From: Scleroderma bovista
Taxonomy: Eukaryota; Basidiomycota; Agaricomycetes; Boletales; Sclerodermataceae
Assembly: GCA_037178675.1 (NCBI GenBank)
Contig: JAYMGJ010000313.1
Span: forward strand, 1-40,137
DNA: 40,137 nt
Direction: 5' to 3'
The notes under the pieces are model-generated. The model saw nothing but the letters and a program-made list of their open reading frames with translations. It did no database searches and had not been told where the DNA came from. The position numbers and the translations under genes are program-made. This document shows positions 23,637 to 34,099 of the stretch, piece after piece (the stretch's first letter is position 1; each line of letters opens with the position of its first letter).

Positions 23637-24093
23637 TGTCGACAAGAAAGTATGATTATATCTTATCTTAATCTAATCTTGGAGATTCCAGAGATCACAG
23701 TTACATGTGATTCGGAGTAGTGTCAACCAGATTACCGGTAGATCACATGACCGGCTTCACAAGATAGCCGGAACTATCAGATGCAAGGCACATGTATAAC
23801 ACATGCTGATGCACGTTACAGGCACGTTTCCAGATAACTACGTTTATGGAAACTGCACCTACTACATATGGGAATATGGTGAAATAGGCTAGAACAATAC
23901 TTATCTACGCACAGACCATGTACCACAGGTATATATACCCTGTAGGATTCCCTGTAGTTCCTCAGTTCAATACAGTTCAACTGTTCTCTCATTACTTGCT
24001 ACTTCACAAACAACTCAACTTCAAGAACCAGCTACTAGCTATTAAGGTACGCTTGTGCTACCCCGTTGCTGTTGCCCCAGTTTTGTTGCTACA
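23637..24093 (+). repeat. 3' LTR of the copia element
   Basis: TGTCGACAAG to GCTACA, 457 bp, eight transitions from the 5' LTR by eye, followed directly by the target duplication CATAC. Confidence 0.93.
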
Positions 24094-24349
24094 CATACTG
24101 AGGGTGAGTACCATTCCTACTGACTACTTCCTACTTACTGATACCTTGTAGTTACCTACAGGTATATCTAATATATTAGTAGCTTGCCAGCATACTGAGG
24201 TTACCTACAGATCCTCCTTCTCCCTTCTTTCAGGCTAGACCTTCCCTGTGCAGACCACCACCTTTCTATAGGTTATGAGCCCTGGCTCTGCCTAGCCAGG
24301 AGGAAAGGAATACCAGGAGAAAAGGAACCCACTGGATAAATCAAGTGAA
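24094..24349 (+). mobile_element. Right part of the split older LTR, primer site and leader
   Basis: 24094-24270 completes the LTR begun at about 8116. It is followed by GGTTATGAGCCCTG (24271-24284), the same half-tRNA-iMet primer site as in the younger element, and a short leader to the gag ATG at 24350. This shows that the younger copia inserted into the 5' LTR of an older copia. The LTR ends TATA instead of the usual TACA. Confidence 0.75.
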
Positions 24350-25822
24350 ATGGTCAAAATTCCCGCACTCACAGAAGACGGACAAAATTGGAAAATTTAC
24401 CGTGTGAAGTTACTTGAGCACGCAGCCACCAAAGGTTGGCTAGATGTATTAGCTGGTGCATCGGACAACGGAACAAACAATTGGGAAGGGTACAATGCCC
24501 TGTTACATGAATTACTACATGATACCATCCCTATATCCATCTACATCCGACTTCATTGAAACACCACGCATCAAGTCTTTAAATACCTTGCGAAACATTT
24601 CCGCGACCGCGATCCAATTGCAGACCCCCGCATGAAGAAACTCGCGACCTGCGCAAATGAGGACAAACATTATCCGTCAACAAAAAGTCCTACGAGCAAG
24701 AATGCAGCCACTGGCGCAGAACAGGAAGACCCACCTACCAAAGACCTCACCTGAGGCACTGAAGACATCGATGACGAAAATGTCTGATGCAAAGACCCAT
24801 GCACGAGTGCAGAAGCTTCAGCGAAGGGCATCAGTGCTGAATGCGCAAACAGGACACTTGTCCTATTTACAGGTGTGCTGCACGAATCGCAAAACCGACC
24901 ACAGAACTCGCTGCAGGTGACACCACAGAGGCTACCCACTGGGGATGAGCCATGTAGGTGCGAGCAGGAGGCGGTGAAGAGCATCTTGATGACAGAGTGC
25001 ACAAATGGAATGGTCGAAATGACCAAACCACACAAATTGGATGTGGATGTTGACAGAAAGGCTGCGCTGGGCAGAGTCCTGGCGGAGAGAGTCCATATAG
25101 TCGGCAAGGGCAACAAAACGGAGCACGACAGCCAGTCGCGACTCCAACAAACAAATTTTTACTGTGAAGAAAGCTGTCAGCACGATGAAAATGCGAACAA
25201 CATACTGTTAGAATTCGCGCGCTGAGTCGATCGGGGTGACCACGATGGGTGGATGGGTGCGAACCAGGTCCAAACGCGATGATATACACGGTACAACTAC
25301 GAAGTATTTATCTTGTAGGTAGAACAGGTAATATATCAAAAACTAATATGTACTAATATGTCTTGTGAGTTTGACACATAGGGACTAATATTCTGACACA
25401 TACCTAACGCATATGGACTACTGCTTGTGGGGGAGTGGGATGTATATGTGAGTGGCAAAATGGCCAACTCGAATGGTGATGCGGATGTGTCCAACACAGC
25501 TGTTGAGTGCGTGTATGGTCCAAGTGAGTCAAAGGAGACTGAGGATGCCATGGAGAATGAGTTGAAAGGCTGTGAGGGAGGTATGGGCGAGCAAGCGAGC
25601 GTTGACGAGGCAGATGGCAATCCAGGCTGTGGAGTCGAGCCCACGGACACCCCAAACGAGTCTGATGCACTCGTAATCGCGTCAATTGAGTTGGAGATCC
25701 CAGACAGCAGTGAGATACCACGCGTGCATCTTGGACACATAGTTCAGTCACTGACCCTTGTAAAAGTGGGACTAGCCAGTGCCAGCCGAAGCACTGTAAA
25801 CCTAGGTCAGGCCGACATTTGA
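24350..25822 (+). pseudogene. Decayed gag-like gene of the older copia element
   Basis: Opens MVKIPALTEDGQNWKIYRVK, the usual start of copia-type gag in agaricomycetes, and continues past stops (IYIRLH stop, then THQVFKYLAKHFRDRDP). Later text (QSRLQQTNFYCEESCQHDEN, then GEWDVYVSGKMANSNGDA and CGVEPTDTPNESDAL) resembles, from memory, long gag-like proteins common in Sclerodermatineae. A 193-bp LTR inserted at 25206-25398; without it the frame reads NNIP directly into NAYG. Several further stops and shifts remain. No protease, integrase or RT follows; the sequence passes into minisatellite. Confidence 0.7.
25206..25398. mobile_element. 193-bp solo LTR inside the old gag
   Basis: Begins TGTTAGAATTCGCG, ends ATTCTGACA (TG...CA), and is flanked by CATAC at 25201-25205 and 25399-25403. 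Excision with one CATAC restores the gag frame. No other copy lies in the window, so a small non-autonomous element is an alternative to a solo LTR. Confidence 0.75.
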
Positions 25823-26250
25823 ACAGGATGGCAAAACCAGGACTGGCTGGTGTATGGTATTATGATAGAACTACTACATTTCCTAGTGGTATTTCCTAAT
25901 CAGCCATTTAATGCAAAAGTGGGACCGGCCAACAGGTAACAAACATGGCAAAACTAGGGTCAGCCGGAGGATGAGAAAATCAGTTAAGGCCTGTAAAGTG
26001 GGGACAGGCTGATGATCAATAATATTGTAAAACTGGGGTAGGCTGGCCTACAGGGAAATTAGTTGATGCCTGTAAAATTGGGACAGGCCGACAGATGAAA
26101 CACATGGCAAAACTAGGGTCAGCCGGATGATTGGAAATATTGTTGATGCATGTAAAGTGGGACAGGCTGACAGGCAACATACATGGCAAAACTGGGGCTG
26201 GCCAGATAATTGGAAAATGTGTTGATGCCTGTAAAGGAGCCCATGCACCT
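25755..26250 (+). repeat. Degenerate minisatellite, period about 80 bp
   Basis: Units starting GCCTGTAAAGTGGGACAGGC recur near 25988, 26068, 26148 and 26226 (80, 80 and 78 bp apart). Alternating half-units read CATGGCAAAACTAGGGTCAG (near 25944, 26103 and 26184). Earlier units from 25755 are more diverged. Confidence 0.75.
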
Positions 26251-26764
26251 GGGTAGGCCGTGTTATATGGTCAGCGGACGATGACAATCAGCCGTGCTAC
26301 ACGGGCTGGTGGAAGTGAGGCTTATGACTAGAGCTTTTCCGTATCACAGGGGTCAGCCCCCGACAGTATTGTCACCAAGTGACAACGGTGGGCCCATGGC
26401 TCTGTTGTCATCATGGGGTAGGGTGAAAGTCTTAAGCCGGACAAATTGGTGTCGTCGTGAAAATACTCGGGCTGAGAGGAGTAGCATACCAATAGAATAA
26501 GTGAGCCAGTACGCAATGGAGGCAGTGTGGTGGAAATCTGACGGCAGCAATAACACCATAGTGAGCCAGTCAATCAGCATTGCAGCATGGTCAACAGTGC
26601 GGCAAAGTCAACACTCCGGCATGTTCAACATCCTGGCACAGTCAACCGATGAGATGTTGTGCCGATGAGATGTTGTGCCGCTGATGTGGTGCCGGATGTT
26701 ATGTGTCGGCCGCATCAATTTAGTTCTGGTGGTTCCTTGTGCCGGATCTTGGCCTAACGGTAGT
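26251..26764. other. No gene seen; short tandem repeat
   Basis: Only short open frames. Near 26638-26690 a 16-bp unit CGATGAGATGTTGTGC is repeated twice exactly and then in shorter variants. Nothing else was recognised. Confidence 0.5.
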
Positions 26765-27490
26765 TAGTTAACACTATATCCACGGCAATACATCTATATA
26801 GAGGACATAGTATCTAGGGCCTGATGGGTATACAGGGAGATCAACCTTGCGGCCCATCACACTCGATGGGAAGCCAATTCACAGGCCTGCCCAACTATAT
26901 AGTTGTTCCCACATTGAGGGCTTGTTTAATCCTCTGGGACACCCCATTCATGGCTTGTCACTTTAAAATGTACTTGCAAGGTTTCCCTGCATAGCTAGAT
27001 AACACCTCTGCTAGGGCCTGCCCAATGCTATGGGATACCATGGCCATTGCCTGTCAGACTGAACCCATAGTATGCTGGGCGCACTGACTATAAATGACAC
27101 TGTCTCCAGGGCTTGCCCACAGTTATGGGACACCACACCTGTGGCTAGCACCCCTTAAAGGTACAGTCTCCACACAGCCCATTGGAATGCAAGGGACAAT
27201 AGTTCCATGGCCCTTTGGTAAGAAAGGGACTCTGTTGTTACAGCCTGATCAAAGCCCGAAACACACTATTCCTCTGGCCTGCCAATAGAAACAGCAAACC
27301 ATATTTAGGGCCTGATGCAAAGCACGGGACACTGGCACTGCAGCCCTCCTACTCACTCCTATTTGTTGGGCTCTATAATAGAATAGAGAACACTATATCC
27401 AGGGCCTCCTGCTCTTATAGATGATATGGCGCCTGGGGCTGTTATGTAATCATGGGACACCATCATGGGCTTGACACATTGTGTGACACC
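26765..27490. repeat. Highly degenerate repeat array
   Basis: Strings of the form CCAGGGCCTGCCCA followed by TATGGGACACCA recur at uneven spacing, roughly every 70-100 bp (for example near 26935, 27012, 27105, 27310, 27398 and 27450). It looks like an old minisatellite. No coding signal was seen. Confidence 0.5.
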
Positions 27491-27580
27491 AATTTAGCGG
27501 CATGCCTTGGGAACTCCAGGAGGCGGGGCCTACTCTGCTACTTCTAGCCCCTTGGCCGCAATTCCATGGCTACCCTGCTG

Positions 27581-28760
27581 CTAACAGTCCTTCGGCAGCA
27601 GTGGCCATCCCTGGTTCTCTGGCCGCATTGCTGCGGCATACCGTTCGTTTGCCGTGATACCGCAGCTGTACTTGTCATAGTGGCAGCCACCACTGCCGCC
27701 CGGCCATGATTGGTTACAGCCATCACAGCTGCGAACTTGACGACCAGCATAAGGTATCAACTTGTGGCACCCATTGTATTGGAGACATGCACTATTCCCA
27801 TTCATGCCGATGTGTTCCCTGTGTGATTTCTGCCTTATTGTTAACCTGGCCGGGTGTTGCAGCCACAGCTCAGGTTTTGGCTGGCAACATTATATCACAG
27901 TGTTGCTTTGGCCGATATTTGATTAACCAATTATTGTTGTGATGAACATATATGTGTATTCATACAATGTTTACCTACGGCGGCGCTCCAAAGACTCCTC
28001 CCATTTCTGCCGCAATGCATTTGGTGCACGGGTTAGCATCTCAATGGCCTCCATCCTTTTTGCACAATGCTGCATCACCTCCATATGATATTAAAGGGCA
28101 TTGTCCGAGCTCCGCAAGATATTGTCGCAGAAGTACCGTGCATTTGACAAGGCCTCGTCCGAGGTATATCCAACGGTGAGTAGAATGGTGAGCTTTCTAT
28201 CGGCAACCTGGCAAAGCTTTAGTACCTAACACAACACGAATAAGGGAGCATACCAGGTCCGCCGGAAAGAATGCCTCTGCCTCCGATACCATGTCCTGCA
28301 GTGGCCGCGTGCTGTACCCTGCCGTACATGCGCCGTGGCCATTAACCCACCACGAGTTTGCCACTTGCAGTGTACTTGGAACCTGGACTTCGGTGGCCTT
28401 GGCATGATAGACATTCAACTGTCGCATTGCCACATACAGTCTTGCCGGCGGCAGATTTTCTAGTACGACCATTCTGTGCACCCTGCTTGCCATCATTGGC
28501 AATATCATCTTCGCACCCATAGCCTGGCATGCGGCAAGCACACGTTCTAAATTTGCCTGGGGGCTCATGAGTGTGTTAATCAAATGTAATCATTCTCCAC
28601 TTACCACTTCCGTTTGTACGTTTGCATACCATTCAGCTGTGGCCAGCATCCCCTCGGGCTGTTGTTGAACCACGTGCACCAACCGTTGAAAGCAGACTCC
28701 AACGTATTGCAATACCATGGACAGTTCACAGGTTTTGCACAGTTCGGATGTGTTATTCAT
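27581..28760 (-). pseudogene. Four-exon gene of unknown function with C-terminal Cys cluster and one internal stop
   Basis: Exons 28760-28605, 28556-28254, 28207-27975 and 27833-27581 join in one frame of 315 codons; the introns are 48, 46 and 141 nt with GT-AG ends. It starts MNNTSELCKTCELSMVLQYV. The middle part is helical (ANLERVLAACQAMGAKMILP, ARLYVAMRQLNVYHAKA). Exon 3 has VADRKLTILLTVGYTSDEAL, then TAA at 28093-28091 after residue 191, then continues in the same frame as a charged helix (YHMEVMQHCAKRMEAIEMLT). Exon 4 holds a Cys-rich module, with CLQYNGC, then CDGCNQSW and GGCHYDKYSC, which may bind zinc. The stop makes it a pseudogene, or the product ends there. The third intron is the least certain. 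Not recognised; it may be transposon-associated, like its surroundings. Confidence 0.65.
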
Positions 28761-29035
28761 GATTGATGGTGTGATGGCCGATTCACCCTAAGCCTTATAA
28801 CATTCAGCTAATCAATGTTCTCACGGTCCACATGTCACCTGATGCATAATTACCACATTGTGCAACCGGGCATGTGTTGTTTCGCACTGGCCAATTGCCG
28901 ATCAGCCTTGTTTAGTGGATCTAGCTGAGAATGGAATGTGTTGCATTGCCGTTTGCAAACAGATGTCCGCAGCTTGCTGCTCATCCCCCACTAAAATTTT
29001 TACTCCCCACATTGTCAAAAGTTGTCCTGTGTCCA
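28761..29035. promoter_or_regulatory. Shared divergent promoter region
   Basis: 275 bp separate the ATG at 28760 (-) from the ATG at 29036 (+). No TATA box is obvious. Divergent orientation suggests a shared promoter, by position only. Confidence 0.35.
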
Positions 29036-29557
29036 ATGGCCGATGCAAATGCCGTGCCATCCAACTATACTTTGTCCGACATCATGGCATCATATATGCG
29101 GCGCCGCTTCCTGAATAAAGCATTCCCAGATTTAAATTCCCCCACCCTGGAAACACTTCTGTCCCTGCCGGTGGATGCAACTGTAGCCATGAACCAAATT
29201 GTATCCACCATCACACAGGCATATCATAATCGGAGTGAGCCAATTCTTGTATAGTTAAATTATCCTTCCTTGATATCCACTTCAGTTTCCTGCGGCATTG
29301 ACTTGATTAGGTTGTCTGAAAGCCTCGGACCAATGCAATCCGGCACAAATGAGCAACAGGAGATTAGGGTCCTCCATAGACATCCTTCCTCATTGACTGG
29401 AACCCTTTCCCGGCCCACCATTATTCTGGGAGAAGGCGACACAATTGCATTGTGGTATCTTCCTGGAGCTCTAGCTCCCTGCATCCAAGTATGGTATCAT
29501 TCCACTCTCATTGTCCACTGTTGAGGCCTTTGTTTCTAGGAGCACATCGCGGTGTGA
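29036..29557 (+). CDS. Three-exon hypothetical gene with WYLPGAL motif, 3' end displaced
   Basis: Exon 1 (29036-29234) opens MADANAVPSNYTLSDIMASY. Intron 29235-29285 (51 nt) joins to exon 2 (29286-29488), which has IDLIRLSESLGPMQSG and PTIILGEGDTIALWYLPGAL. Intron 29489-29539 (51 nt) joins to a short exon ending EHIAV and TGA at 29555. The WYLPGAL segment resembles, from memory, a motif in long agaricomycete proteins with a 2OG-Fe(II)-oxygenase-like region; here the rest of such a protein is missing. The frame breaks where repeat sequence begins, so the gene is probably truncated. The ATG at 29036 has a good context, but 5' coding sequence could extend further. Function unknown. Confidence 0.5.
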
Positions 29558-31653
29558 GTCAAAGTGTGGATTTGGGTCGGAGTAATAACCCAAACACAAC
29601 ACCAACAAAGGACTACGAAAATGTGCGAGTGGTGGTTTACCTCCGTGGTGTCCAGAGAGGATATGCTGAGGAGGGGGGAAGGGGATCTACACCAACAGGG
29701 TGATGCAGACGGTGATGCAGGATACTCCTGGGGTACAGGAGTAATAGAAGACGAAGGGGATAGGGGTCTGGACTCTTCCTAAAGCCTAGGAAGTGTCAAA
29801 GCAGGGATTGGGTTGACTGAGACTGAAACAGTGATACTACACCTAGAGATTGGTGCAGCAAGGGGACAAGGGGGCTCCTGACGTCCAGAAGCAATGAGAG
29901 ATGAAGGATTGACTGGCTAGACTCCGCTTGAGCGTAGAGAAACACTTGGACTTGAATAGACTGAATAAACTTGAGATATCAGAGCCTTTAGACCTTCACT
30001 GAAGCCTACAAGACTCAAAGAACTGAGGGGATACTGACTGAGAGTGTCTGAGAGAGGGATAATTTCATGCAATTGGGTCTTCTTTTACTGGGCTGAGCCC
30101 AGGGGTTTAAATACATGGGGGGGCACAGCATTAAAGTACAAAAAGAGAAGGGAGTAAGCAGAATTTGTCAAGGATTGGTAAGGGATTGGTAAGAGCTTTG
30201 TAAGGGGTTTGTAAGCGATCAATAAGCAAGGGATAAGCAGGAATGAGTAAGCATAGGAAGCATGAATAAGCTGCTGAGTAAAGGAATGAGTAAGCTGCAT
30301 GACAAGATTGATTGGTAAGGGAGTGAGTCATCAGCTGAGTAATATACCAAAAATGCGAAAGGGATAGAGTAATACTGATGACAAGAGAGCATCAGTAAGC
30401 AAGGGATGAGTCACTGCACAGCAGAAGGAGTCATTGATGCACAGCCTAAGAAGTTTGATGGGGGGCTGTGTACCATCAGGAATTTGATGGGACAACTATG
30501 GGGAAGATCTGAGATAAACAGGGGAATTGATCCGAGACAAAACAGCCACAAGAAGGGTACCAGGGGTCCAGAGGTCTTTTTGGGGGGTCAGCATACACTA
30601 AGGTATAGTGCATGTGTTCTAGCACCGCTGAAGCGCAACCATGGGCTCCCTTGATGAGCTCTCTTCTGGGAAAGAACGAGAGAGGGTTCTTCTTCCTAAT
30701 AGCACTATAAAGTGGGGGGGAATAACTGTCATGGTGCTGGGGGACGTCATCTGAAAGTAGGGAAGTGGATAGAGTATTGAATTTGACACATCCAGGGAAG
30801 CGAGACGAACGACAGAGGAAGATGGACATGGCAAGTATCTGGGAGGAAGGGACCATAGGCTGAGGGCTCAGGGGACACAGAGACGACCAGAGAAGACTTC
30901 TCAAGCTTGACAATAGACCTAAGATGACCAAAGTACGTCCTTGACGCAGGACTGACGAGGAGAACGCGCTGACCGAGAACGAGAGGGACTGAGGGAGCAG
31001 GCTGGGAAGATATGTGCCAGGAAGTGCACAGGAACTCTTGGAGAGGCTGTCCTAAGAGCAGGACATAGTGGAGATCTGCAGCAATAGCGGAGAAATGATC
31101 CAGAGAAAATACGGACTCCATAGTGAGCGATGAAGCGAACGTCTGGATTGCGGGGGGAATATCTCCGTGGGAAATGAACGGATTTGCGTCGGAACTTGAC
31201 AGGCAGATAGACCATGTTCTAGGCTCTCTGACGGTATAGTCACGTGCCTGATAGCTTCAGAAACGACGGAGCTATTCAAAATATCGGAATGCCGGCACTG
31301 GGCGCCTAAAAATGATGTTTGGGCGCTAAAAATCATTTCTTCTCTTTCTCCTTCGTTTCTCCATCAATTCTTCGGCTTCTTTGATCGTTCTGGTATGGGA
31401 GTTGGACTGCAGATGTGTGCATTCCTTTCTCATACCACAATTGACATTATTCCTTCAGTTTCTTCTGCTTCTTGGCGGTTCTCGTGCGATAGATGACTGT
31501 CTGCATTGGCATTCATCTCTCGCATCAGGATAGTCTTCTTGTGCGATAGATGGCTATGATGAGGGTCCGTCGTGCTTATCCTTTGCATAAGGATCATTTG
31601 ATATAGGCGTTATCTTCCATGTTCACTGTACCAAACCTGTTTGGTGCGTGACA
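29558..31653 (-). mobile_element. Repeat family R, minus copy (LTR-like), left arm of a long inverted repeat
   Basis: 30369-31653 is an inverted counterpart of 34100-35159. Both begin TGTCA[C/T]GCACCAAACAGG in their own orientation. This copy carries about 225 bp (near 30636-30861) missing from the other, and continues past the shared part to about 29558. There it has a TATA-like TATTTAAACCC (near 30105-30115) beside a perfect inverted repeat CTGGGCTGAGCCCAG, as in an LTR promoter. Open frames in the arm (for example MESVFSLDHFSAIAADLHYV) are shared by both copies but show no domain. It may be a very long LTR or the 3' end of an element; no TSD was found. Confidence 0.55.
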
Positions 31654-32447
31654 ACGTGTTCCCAGAATTGTGCATGCGATCCAGATGCAGCCTCAGGAGA
31701 TGATTCTGCCTCCATTGGGGAGGTGGGAATCAGCTGGCTTGATGCCAGGCTGGATGGCGATGCCGGGCTGGATGGTGATGCCGGGCTGGATGGTGATGCC
31801 GGGCTGGATGGTGATGCAGGGACTGAGGATGCCGGCATCAATGGGGATGACGTCCCAATACGTGGCACGTGCACTGGAGAGGGCGGGATCCATGCGGCCA
31901 TCGTGGGGGATGGCGACGGTGGCATCCATGCTTGCAGTTGGGTCCCTTGGGATGATGGCCGAACCGATGGGGTAGTTGGCATTGACGCCTGCGACCGAAT
32001 GGTGAGGGTAGATGGCACATTGGATGGACCTGCAGCGATTGGAGGAGATGGTGGCATCCAAGCCTGGGATCTAGTCGTGGGGGTTGCTGCACGCATCTCA
32101 TGTGCTGAGGGGCCAGGGAGGTTAATCGGAGCTGATTGCGAGTGGGCCAGTAACTGATCGTTTGCCGCTGTTGCTTGTCTGTTGCTGTCCACAGACATTG
32201 CATCCTTGTTCCTCACAGACACATTTGCGCTCGTTTCACCTGTGCGCATCCCATGGCGTGGGGGAGAGGGTGGCATCCAGTCCATGCTTGATGGCAGGTG
32301 TTTGTCGACAATGGATGGAGGCGGGTGCCACACTGGCAGTGCAGGAATGGCTGATAACGATGTCATGCAGATCAGCTCAGAGGAGAGAAATTACTCACTC
32401 AATTTCCACGGACTTGCGCTATCAAATCTGACAGACTTAGGTGGCAT
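31626..32447 (-). CDS. Pro/Ser-rich protein with W[M/I]PPSP repeats, 3' end replaced by repeat R
   Basis: Exon 1 (32447-32399) codes MPPKSVRFDSASPWKL from an ATG in good context (CTACCGCCATGCC). A 48-nt intron (32398-32351, GTGAGT...TCAG) leads to exon 2. The product is low in complexity and probably disordered. The core MPPSPP or close variants recur as DWMPPSPP, AWMPPSPP, AWMPPSPS and AWIPPSPV, followed by an (SPASPS)n tract encoded by an 18-bp tandem repeat. The last residues of host sequence are SHAQFWEHV; at 31653 repeat R begins and adds about nine codons before a TGA at 31623-31625. The original 3' part is lost or displaced. No family is recognised; the short Pro motifs could bind SH3 or WW domains, which is speculation. 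Confidence 0.55.
31745..31815 (+). repeat. 18-bp tandem repeat encoding the SPASPS tract
   Basis: About four copies of GGGCTGGATGGTGATGCC, the first and last with single substitutions. In the minus-strand gene they encode repeated Pro-Ser-Ala units. Copy number is probably polymorphic. Confidence 0.85.
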
Positions 32448-34099
32448 GGCGGTAGCAAAGATGCAAGTTGACAAGATGGAATTGACATGGAATGGAAATC
32501 ACAATTGAATGATTATATAATAATGGTTTCCATATATAGTTCATCTATCTCACCACTGGAAAGATTGGCATAGTTGCATAGTGCCGATAGTGGGCAAGTG
32601 CCAATGTTATACAAGTGCCGATTGTATTACGAATGTATGTCCTGCCGCTGGGGTGTGTGCCAACTGTCTACCGTATGCATGTGCCAATGGAATGCTGTGC
32701 TGATTACAGTATGTTACCCCTATCAATACCTAATGCCGCCATCCATGGCAATTATATATACTCTTGCTATTTATGTATATTGGTGTAGAGACGCGCACGT
32801 CTCTAGGTGCATATCCGCGCATTAGAGCTCGTTTGGCCAGGAGCTATGGAGTGCAGGTATCCATGCACACTGGAGGTGCTCTAGCGCATGCAGGACTCTC
32901 TGTTAGGTGCGCATACATCAGTTCCACAGAGCTATGGCCTTCCATCTGTGTCTCGAGCTCCTTCGGTCACCTGCAGCAGTGTCTGCGCGCTCAGTGTGCA
33001 CCAGGCCTTCAACCGTGCTACTCAGCACAGCCACCCGCACAGCTCGCACCCACTAGCTCTCCAACGTGCAGCCTTGTGCGCTCGGTAGTCCCCTGTGAAG
33101 GTCCCGCATCAGCACTCTCTCTGTGTCTCTTCCTGCACACACTTCAGCCACTCAGAGCAGCATCGAGTTGTCTCCACTTGCTTGCGCATCTCAGCACAGC
33201 CACACGCGCACTCCATGCGCACTCCTGCACCTGTTAGCATGCTCTCCAGCCCACAGTGCTGCGCGTCAGGGTCCTGCCCCCTCCAGTGGTCCCCCAGGCT
33301 GGTCCAACGTCATCAGGGACAGTATCTGGCATGTTCCGCTTTGTGTCTCCATTCCGCTCCTTCCCTCTCCTGTGTGTCACCTTTCCAGGGCTTGTTCCTG
33401 CTCCTGGTGCCTCAGGGCACGTGCGCTTTTCCTTGTTTAGAAGGATGCCATCACTATCGGTCTGTTGTTCGCTCCCTATTCGTTTCTGCATCTCTCTCTC
33501 TCATTTTACGTTCTAGAAGTGCCAGGGTCCACACTACCGCTCCCCATTTAGCTAGGATCATCGCTTCTGTGTGCTTCTTGCGCGCTTTCCCTTGTTTAGC
33601 CTTCCCATCATGTACCTACACTTGTTTCACTATATAGGCCTCGTCCACACAAAAATAGGAGTTTCTTTTTCCGCCCCCATCTGAGTGTCTAAGTGCGAGT
33701 CCTGTCATTTCCGGTGTTTCTCTGTTGTTTCTCTCGTGTCCTGCCGTTCTCTCTTTGATTTCTGACGACCCTAGGCGACCCTATTCGGTGCTCCGATGAT
33801 TTCCAGTGGTTTCCGCTATTCCCGGCTCTCCCTAGCACATGTTTACACACACTAGGCAACCTCCCTACTCCCTAGTCGTGCACTCCCTGCGCATTTTCGC
33901 TGCGCTCCTCACCCCTACTCTGCTCTCTCAACTCCTGGAACCCCTGAGCACGCTCCTGCGCTCTATTCTCCTTAGCTCTCCTAGACAAGCCAAACCAGGT
34001 CTCCTTGGGCGGACACCCATTTTCGCGCCTTCAAGGGACTATTCCCCTACATCGGTAACATTGAAGAATTACTCCAGAGGTAAATCTTGCATTTGCCGG
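32448..34099. other. Non-coding spacer between the inverted arms, with a possible LTR-like promoter
   Basis: No convincing gene; the plus-strand open frames are Ser/Cys/Leu-rich products of a pyrimidine-rich strand. The part next to 32447 should hold the promoter of the Pro/Ser-rich gene. A short hairpin AGAGACG-cgca-CGTCTCT lies near 32786-32803. A TATA-like CACTATATAGGCC near 33629-33641, followed by a pyrimidine-rich tract, could be the promoter of an unrecognised LTR on the plus strand; no partner LTR is in the window. Confidence 0.4.

Larger units (their letters stand above)
8228..24093 (+). mobile_element. Complete Ty1/copia LTR retrotransposon, interrupted by a nested element
   Basis: Both LTRs (8228-8684 and 23637-24093, 457 bp each) begin TGTCGACAAG and end GCTACA, and are flanked by the 5-bp target duplication CATAC (8223-8227 and 24094-24098). 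Order is LTR, tRNA-iMet-type primer site, a long extra reading frame, gag-pol with integrase before reverse transcriptase (copia order), purine tract, LTR. Without the nested 7.56-kb element and its TSD the unit is about 8.3 kb. By eye the LTRs differ at eight positions, all transitions, seven of them CpG versus TpG or CpA. In-frame stops make it non-autonomous now. Confidence 0.93.

Noticed and set aside
24670..25289. Minus-strand open frames opposite the old gag
   Set aside because: They mirror the plus-strand gag-like text and have no motif of their own.
31052..31336. 94-codon frame conserved in both arms of the inverted repeat
   Set aside because: The arms are nearly identical DNA, so conservation of a frame carries no evidence of coding; other frames in the arms are equally conserved.
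32764..33637. Plus-strand open frames of 157 and 180 codons
   Set aside because: Composition is Ser/Cys/His/Leu-rich as expected from a pyrimidine-rich strand; no domain and several overlapping frames of equal length.
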